Origin: Candidatus Altimarinota bacterium
Lineage (GTDB): Bacteria; Patescibacteriota; Gracilibacteria; BD1-5; UBA2023
DNA length: 64,000 bases
Assembly (NCBI GenBank): GCA_028714815.1
Contig: JAQTLR010000002.1
Coordinates: 1 to 64,000, forward strand
Direction: 5' to 3'
Shown here: piece by piece, positions 58,729 to 64,000 of the stretch
Position numbering within the stretch: position 1 is the first letter of the stretch
Layout: every line of letters starts with the position of its first letter
Notes under the pieces: model-generated
What the model was told of the DNA's origin: nothing
The model's database searches: none
The model's input: only the letters and a program-made list of their open reading frames with translations
Position numbers and translations under genes: made by a program

Positions 58729-59784
58729 ATGTTCATCAATTTCAGCAGCATCCTCACCTGGATGTTCAAGTCATTCGATATCGCCGGAGATACCAAACTT
58801 CTCGAGAAACTCGAGAAAGACGAGGTACGGTTCCTTATGATTATCAAGAAGCACTGGATATATTCCATACTCATGTCATGGAGAGTTCTTTTTGTAGTGA
58901 TCATCGCTTGCGCCAATGTCTACCTCCTCATTTTCTGACAGAAAGCCACGGATAACATCACTCTGGGGATAGCGGTATTTCTGGCTATCAATGTCGTCTG
59001 GTGGCTCATCGTCGTGAGCATCTACATACGGAGATTCTATACCATCCAAGGAAATAAACCCTATATCGAGGACATCCATTCCGCCATCAAGAAGAGCCAC
59101 CTCTCCGATACCGCTTTCGAACATTTCTTCAATCAGACTATCCTCCTTCTCATACTCCTGGTGGGTATCACTGTTTTCGTGCTCTTCACGAGCATCATGG
59201 GGTTTTTCTTCTCTGGAGATATCCACGCTTCTCTCGGGATAGCGAATGTCATTCTCCTCATGATCCAAACCGGCCTTTTTTACGGATACCTCAATGCGAT
59301 GATCAACCAGGAAATGGATTTCAAAGTAGTCGTACCCGGACAGATATTCTTCTATAATCAGCTCGGGATTTTCGGGGACAGCCAATCCATGAATGCCGAC
59401 AAGATAAAGACGATCAATTCCAAGCACGCCGGGCTCTTCGGAGCCTTCGTCAATTACGGAACCGTCATCATCCTGACCGAGGGGGACCAGGGAGCCAACG
59501 GACAGATGGATATGGAGTATGTCGGAAGTCCGCTGGATACAGTCACCGAAATGCAACGGGTTTTGAACAAGGACTATGCGAGTATGGAAAAAAGCGTCAA
59601 TCTCCTCCTTCGGAAGTTCGAGAACGAGATAGGGATCGAGAATATCGATACTCCCGAAAATAAGGAAAAACTTCGGGAATTCATCGAAAACAACGATGCG
59701 ATGATCCAGGGGATCTTCAAAAACGGCGACAGCGAGACGAAACAGGAAGTACGGGAATTGTATATATTGATCCAATGAAGCTAG
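58729..59784 (+). CDS. Membrane protein with bacterial PH-like domain (paralogue 2)
   Basis: 351 residues; TGA-glycine at 58936 and 59776, the latter followed by one serine codon and TAG. Two pairs of TM helices (about 45-110 and 140-185) precede a PH-like beta domain starting DFKVVVPGQIFFYNQLGIFGD and a helical C-terminus. It is paralogous to the gene at 29142 over its full length and shares its TM layout. A PH-like fold at the membrane suggests binding of lipids or partner proteins. Upstream promoter; mraY follows after 86 bases. Confidence 0.72.
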
Positions 59785-59870
59785 TCTGTCATTCTGACCG
59801 AAAAGGGATTTCTCGACTATCGCTCGAAATGACAAATATATTATTTTAATCAAAATAACACTCCATAAAT

Positions 59871-60929
59871 ATGTGAAATCTCAGTTTCCTCCTCATGTAC
59901 CTCCTCCTCTCGTTCCTTCTGACTTTCCTCCTCATCCCTCCGTATATCCGGTTCCTTCATAAGTATAAGCTCGGGAAACAGATCCGCGAGGAAGCGCTCG
60001 TCGGGAAGGCGACCGAGTTCGCCAAACTCCACAAGAACAAGACCGGAACCCCTTCCATGGGAGCAGGGATCATCCTCCTCTCCATTTTTTCGCTCGTCGC
60101 ACTTTCCGTCGTCGTGCACTTTTTCGCTCCGGACATAGAGCGTCTATTCGGTGTCCAGATAAAGTATAGTCTCTGGAACCGGAATGAGACCTACCTCGCG
60201 CTCTTCACACTCGCAACCGTCGGACTCATCGGGCTCGTGGACGACTACCTGAATGTCCGCGGGATCGGCCGGACCAAGGGGCTTTCCGCACGGGTCAAGA
60301 TGATCCTTCTGACCATATTCGCCGGACTCGGAGCCTATTGGTTCTACGTGAAGCTCGGACACACCGGACTCCACTTCCCGCTCCTCGGCGAAGTCAGCCT
60401 CGGTATCCTCTATATCCCGCTCTTCATCTTCATAATCATCGCGATGGCGAATGCGGTCAATGTCACCGACGGACTCGACGGGCTTGCAGGCGGGCTCCTG
60501 CTTTTCAACTATGTCGTATACGCGTTCATCACTTACACCCACAGCCTTTTCATCCTCTCGGCGGTCTGCATGCTCATCGTCGGGGCACTCATCGCCTTCC
60601 TCTGGTTCAATATAAAACCCGCCCGATTCTATATGGGCGATGTCGGCTCGCTCGCCCTCGGGGCGAACCTCGGGATCATGGCCATGATGACCGATACGCT
60701 CGCCGTTCTCCTCATCATCTCCGGGATATACATCCTGGAGATCTGCTCCGTCATCATCCAGATCACTTCCAAGAGGCTCCGTAATGGGAAAAAAATCTTC
60801 CGGATCGCTCCGTTCCACCACCACCTCGAGGCTATCGGATGGTCCGAAGAGACCGTCGTCATGCGCTTCTGGCTCATCGGGATGATCCTCTCCTCGATCG
60901 GACTCATCGTCGGTTTTGTGATGAAGTAA
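59871..60929 (+). CDS. mraY: Phospho-N-acetylmuramoyl-pentapeptide transferase
   Basis: 352 residues starting ATG-TGA-AAT (MGN); without the TGA read as glycine the start would move 8 codons in. Ten TM segments. Conserved MraY features: KTGTPSMGAGIILL, GLVDDYLNV (Mg-binding aspartates), NAVNVTDGLDGLAGG, FYMGDVGSLALG and the histidine motif FHHHLE. It makes lipid I from UDP-MurNAc-pentapeptide and undecaprenyl phosphate on the inner membrane. It is followed by a strong terminator. Confidence 0.96.
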
Positions 60930-60968
60930 CAACAAAAAATACTCTCTATCCGAGAGTATTTTTTGTTG
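60930..60968. terminator. Bidirectional terminator
   Basis: A 17-base perfect inverted repeat, CAACAAAAAATACTCTC and its complement, with loop TATCC, running directly from the mraY stop. The A/T-rich outer part supplies T runs in both directions. Confidence 0.9.
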
Positions 60969-60972
60969 CTGG

Positions 60973-62568
60973 TTATCCTCATTGCACGAGCAATTCGATT
61001 CCGTTTGCCGTAATATAGGGTGGTTCTTTCCGGAAAACCCCCCCGTGAGCGGAAGTGAGTTTTTCTCTTATAGAACCGATATCCTGCATATCTTCCTGGC
61101 GAGTGAAATCAAAACCGGATTTGAATATATTGCTTCCGATAAGGCGGGAAAATTCATTTCTGATAAATATTTTCTCTTTCTTATCGAAACCCTTATTAGG
61201 ATCGATCGTCAGCCCGACAGTACCCGCTTTCTTCGCGATCGTCCGGAAAAATACATCTATATTTTCAGTGGTTCCGAGTGCATAGATTCCCATATCATCG
61301 ACGAAATCGATGGTATCACGGGCCTTCTGTTCTCTTTTCACGGAATTACCGTCTTTCTGTATGAGGGAATCATTGAGGGTTTCTTGGAGTGCATCCTTTT
61401 TCTGCTGGAGTTCCGTCTGTTTCTTTTCCAGATCCGCTTTCACTTCGCTCTTTCCATTCTCATCCACTTTCAGATGGGTCTTGTATTCCGCGATCTTTTT
61501 TGATAATCATTCCTTGTCCGCAGTATCCGGATCTTTGAGACGTTTCTCCATATTTGCAAGCTCTTGCATGAGCATATCCACTTGCCCGAGCTTCCCAGTA
61601 AGGGACTGTAGATCGTTGTCCATCTGGAATACCTCTTGGGTTGCCAGAGCCTGTTCCCTATCCTCCCTGAAGTCCATATTGATTTCACGGGCATACCCGC
61701 TCTTCCCCGATACGATCGTCTTCGTCGCGTTCCCGCTTTTTTCATCGACACGCACGATCTCGTCCGTCTTCTCCCCGAAACGCACATATGCGTCCCCGAA
61801 ACGCTCATAGTCCTGTTTCTTGAGGTCTTTCCCGATGGACGTCTCCGACAGATTCCGGCTGTCCTCTACAGATTTCGACGAACCCTTTTCCAGATCCGTG
61901 ATCTCTTTGGTGATCCTGATAAACTCCGCATCCGACACCGCCCCGATTGCATGGAACTGATCCACAAACGAACGATATTCCGCGAAATCCCCAGATTTCT
62001 CGGCTTGGGTTTTGAGTTCTGCGAGGATGGATTTTACGGCGTCTTTAAATTTAGAAGAGGAAGGATCGTTGTTATTCTTAATAATAGAAATAGCTTCTTT
62101 GTTTATTATATTGAGAACATCAAGTTCTTTACGTATTTTATTAAGAATAATCATCTTTTCTTCAGCTTTCTTTTCTTCCTTTATCTGTACTGCCTGTTCC
62201 TTTATCTGTACTGCCTGTTCCTTTATCTGTACTGCCTGTTTTAAAATCTGATTCACTCATGCAATATTACATATCCCATCAAATCATTCTTTCGGGTCGA
62301 TAAGTTTTCGAAGTGTTTCATCAGAACAGGTTGCTAAAATTTTATAACAATCAATTCCTTTTTCTTGTGTTTTCAGAAAGTCAAAAAACGTTTCCATATC
62401 TTGTACAGGATAATTTTCAGTATCATTTCAAAATACCTGACGGCAACGTAAGAAGGCGTCCGCTCTCGGGTCAGATTCCCGAAATTTCGATACAATCGGC
62501 CCTGTCTCTTTTTTCGGAGTCGGAGTCTGGGGAATGGTATCGATAGAGGATATTTCGTGTGAAGCCAT
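60973..62568 (-). CDS. Coiled-coil protein with heptad tandem repeats, five TGA-Gly
   Basis: 531 residues from ATG at 62566-62568 to TAA at 60973; TGA-glycine at 62428, 62284, 62257, 61507 and 60979. No signal peptide. An acidic Pro-rich N-terminus (MASHEISSIDTIPQTPTPKK), a domain with three Cys, then three exact EQAVQIK heptads (21-bp repeats at 62178-62240), long charged helices and an ending NGIELLVQGG. The mix of coiled coil and charged domains suggests a scaffold or filament. No family is recognised. It is 63 bases after the coiled-coil gene at 62632, with a hairpin terminator between. Confidence 0.75.
62178..62240 (-). repeat. 21-bp tandem repeat, three exact copies
   Basis: Units at 62178-62198, 62199-62219 and 62220-62240, identical, each encoding one heptad (QAVQIKE). 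The exact identity indicates recent slippage and possible length variation. Confidence 0.95.
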
Positions 62569-62570
62569 AA

Positions 62571-62615
62571 AAAAATAGGATATACTCTTAAATACAGAAA
62601 GTATATCCTATTTTT
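62571..62615. terminator. Hairpin terminator
   Basis: Perfect 16-base arms AAAAATAGGATATACT (62571-62586) and complement (62600-62615), 13-base loop. It lies between two minus-strand genes and should end the transcript of the upstream one. Confidence 0.75.
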
Positions 62616-62631
62616 AGTGATTTTGCAAAAA

Positions 62632-63375
62632 CTAGTGACTTTTGAGGTTTACAAGGAATCCTTGTAAAAAATCAATATCTTTTTGCAATTTCGTCACTCT
62701 TTTTTCTCATTCTGTCACTCTTTTTTCTCATTCTGTCACTCTTTTTCATATCTTATCTATAATCATAGTGTCAAACTCATTTGCTTTTTCCAGTTTAACA
62801 TACACAGATCATCCAGTAAAACCATTGGTTGCAATTTGTGCACTGATTCCTAGTGATGGAATTTCCCCGTCGGGAAGTTTCCCGGTTTTTTTCATTTGCT
62901 CCAATATTACATCAACGATTTTAAGATCACGATAATATCGCATCAGATTCACTGTTCCTTTATAGAATTTCTTCGCATTTATTTTTTTGTCTTTCCCCTC
63001 AGTATAATAGTTTACTACTTTTGCCTGATCTTCACTTGGAAGACTGTTAAATAAAGCAACATCCTCTTGGTCAAAAAGTTTAAAAAGCTCCTCTTTGTCT
63101 TTCGCACCCTCCTTCAACACCAACTGTGTCTTCCCGCTCGCGTCGGCGAGGGGTTCGTATGGGGATTTCTCGGCGAGAGAGGGGTTGGACATGAGGACCA
63201 TACTGGAGAGCACGGCGATCTGTGCGCCGGTCCTGACACGGTGGGTGATCTTCTCGACCGATGCGGCTTGCGCCAGCTGTTCTATAGGAGAAACAGGCGC
63301 TGCGACAGTGTTCTGTAGTTCCGCTTCTGTTGTAGCCGTTTCTGCAAGTTGGTTCTTTGACTGAGGAGTGGTCAT
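62632..63375 (-). CDS. Small coiled-coil protein with heptad repeats, four TGA-Gly
   Basis: 247 residues from ATG at 63373-63375 to TAG at 62632; TGA-glycine at 62809, 62746, 62728 and 62707. N-terminus MTTPQSKNQLAETATTE, then one hydrophobic segment (GAQIAVLSSMVLMSNPSLA), a helical domain (EELFKLFDQEDVALFNSLPSEDQAKVVNYY), and after the first TGA a C-terminal coiled coil with repeats of KRVTEGE, in which each glycine is a TGA. The standard code would lose the coiled coil. Function unknown. Same strand and similar build as the next gene, so the two may work together. Confidence 0.7.
62694..62750 (-). repeat. 21-bp tandem repeat, about 2.5 copies
   Basis: Units at 62694-62714 and 62715-62735 are identical, with a partial third copy. 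Each encodes a KRVTEGE heptad with the glycine written TGA. Confidence 0.9.
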
Positions 63376-63578
63376 AGAGATGAGTGGAAAGTGGTAATAT
63401 GAGGGTATTATAGCAGATGTGTGGAAAAAAGGCAAAAAAATGAAACAGGATCCTATCGAGATGGGGAAATCCCCTTCCGAAGAAGATTTGGAAAAATCAT
63501 TTTGATTTTCCGGTTAATCCGTTAAAATACGGTAAAATATCGCTCGAGACCCCCTATTTTAGTTTCCTCTCATTTTCC

Positions 63579-64000
63579 ATGCAAAATGCAAACATGTCCA
63601 CAGTCGAAAAATCGGACCCGATTTCAAATAAGGGAAGGGGGAGAAAGGTCTCTGGTTTCACCCTCGTCGAGCTCCTCATCGTTGTAACCATCATCGCCAT
63701 CATCGGGATATCTTCCATATCCGGTTTCTCGCATATGAATGAGGCACAAGATGCGGATACGACCATAAAAGTCGTCTCCCATGCGCTCGATTCGTTCGAG
63801 CGCGATGTATTGAGACATGAAGTAGTTTCGTACGATGCTCTATTCGAGAGTGGATCCATCGGCTTTACTGCCAACCTTGACTGGTACAAGAAAGATCCAC
63901 AGATACAGTACTCGTTCGATTTCTCTACAGGAAGCGGACTTGTTTGGAGAACCGATACAGGGACGGGCGTGGTAGGATTGAATTTCGCCACCTACGATAC
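63579..64000 (+). CDS. Type IV pilin-like protein, 3' end beyond the window
   Basis: At least 140 residues, open to the last base. The N-terminus, after a 27-residue basic leader, is a class III signal: GFTLVELLIVVTIIAIIGISS, with the prepilin cleavage site after Gly and Glu at position 5 of the mature protein. The rest (SFERDVLRHEVVSYDALFE..., NLDWYKKDPQIQYSFDF) is a globular pilin or pseudopilin body. An alternative start at 63594 exists. It is transcribed away from the coiled-coil gene at 62632. No TGA occurs in the visible part. Confidence 0.85.
   Translation, partial: MQNANMSTVEKSDPISNKGRGRKVSGFTLVELLIVVTIIAIIGISSISGFSHMNEAQDADTTIKVVSHALDSFERDVLRHEVVSYDALFESGSIGFTANLDWYKKDPQIQYSFDFSTGSGLVWRTDTGTGVVGLNFATYD

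Noticed and set aside
62178-62750. 21-bp repeats as a CRISPR array
   Set aside because: The units are directly adjacent without spacers and lie in frame inside coding sequence.
1-64000. TGA read as tryptophan (Mycoplasma-type code)
   Set aside because: TGA falls at invariant glycines (HtrA, RecG, PAP2 motif) and in glycine runs, while conserved tryptophans use TGG.

Overview
The window comes from a bacterium that reads TGA as glycine (translation table 25), which points to the candidate phyla Gracilibacteria or Absconditabacteria (SR1/BD1-5 group); the sequence alone does not decide between them. The proof is direct. The HtrA-type protease has TGA at the second glycine of its GNSGGP active site, RecG has TGA at the first glycine of its GDVGTGKT Walker A loop, the PAP2-type phosphatase has TGA at both glycines of SGHTG, and a TPM-domain protein has TGA inside its poly-glycine tail. 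I count about 135 in-frame TGA codons in 39 genes. All genes below are given as full reading frames ending only at TAA or TAG, unless stated otherwise. Most resident genes have no Shine-Dalgarno sequence; many start codons simply follow a pyrimidine-rich stretch such as 'cctATG'.

Layout. 0-5.4 kb: a minus-strand operon led by class I ribonucleotide reductase nrdA, with tandem NrdR-box-like sites upstream, followed by a 2H phosphoesterase, a UMPH-1-type nucleotidase, an unknown gene and a CYTH-domain protein. 5.8-6.4 kb: two small paralogous genes with a palindromic operator. 6.6-8.3 kb: a lone chemoreceptor. 8.4-13.7 kb: FtsH, then SPFH, LemA and TPM membrane proteins. 14.5-21.5 kb: a MacAB-like export operon (HlyD-type adaptor, FtsX-type permease, ATPase) with two large unknown genes, one of which is interrupted 16 times by TGA. 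21.7-25.5 kb: a repeat-containing secreted protein, HtrA and MltG. 25.6-25.8 kb: tRNA-Leu(CAA) and a fragment of it. 25.9-30.3 kb: a glycolipid or membrane-lipid operon (sphingomyelin-synthase-like PAP2, GT4, GT2, DedA, PH-domain membrane protein).

30.4-49.2 kb is dominated by the cell surface: secreted helical proteins, a PriA-like fragment, a PBP transpeptidase, two very large pilin-headed proteins (one with a LamG-like domain, one with a glycine-rich domain), and a six-gene operon of a vWA protein, a TPR protein, a DUF916-like protein, an Ig-like protein, an IPT/TIG-like protein and a 750-residue protein with a 19-glycine linker. A sugar-phosphate transferase lies next to it. 49.2-57 kb: cysS, a YebC-type regulator, a TrmB-type regulator, a metallo-beta-lactamase-fold protein and recG. 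57.1-64 kb: a Wzx-type flippase, a second PH-domain membrane protein, mraY, two neighbouring coiled-coil genes with 21-bp tandem repeats, and the start of another type IV pilin gene.

Together the genes describe a small, surface-oriented bacterium with its own peptidoglycan synthesis, glycan export and many pilin-like adhesins, as expected for an attached symbiont or predator (inference). Three genes (13779-14339, 24236-24454, 53944-54900) break the pattern: each has a proper Shine-Dalgarno sequence and ends naturally at TGA beside a terminator. They look like recent arrivals from a bacterium that uses TGA as stop.
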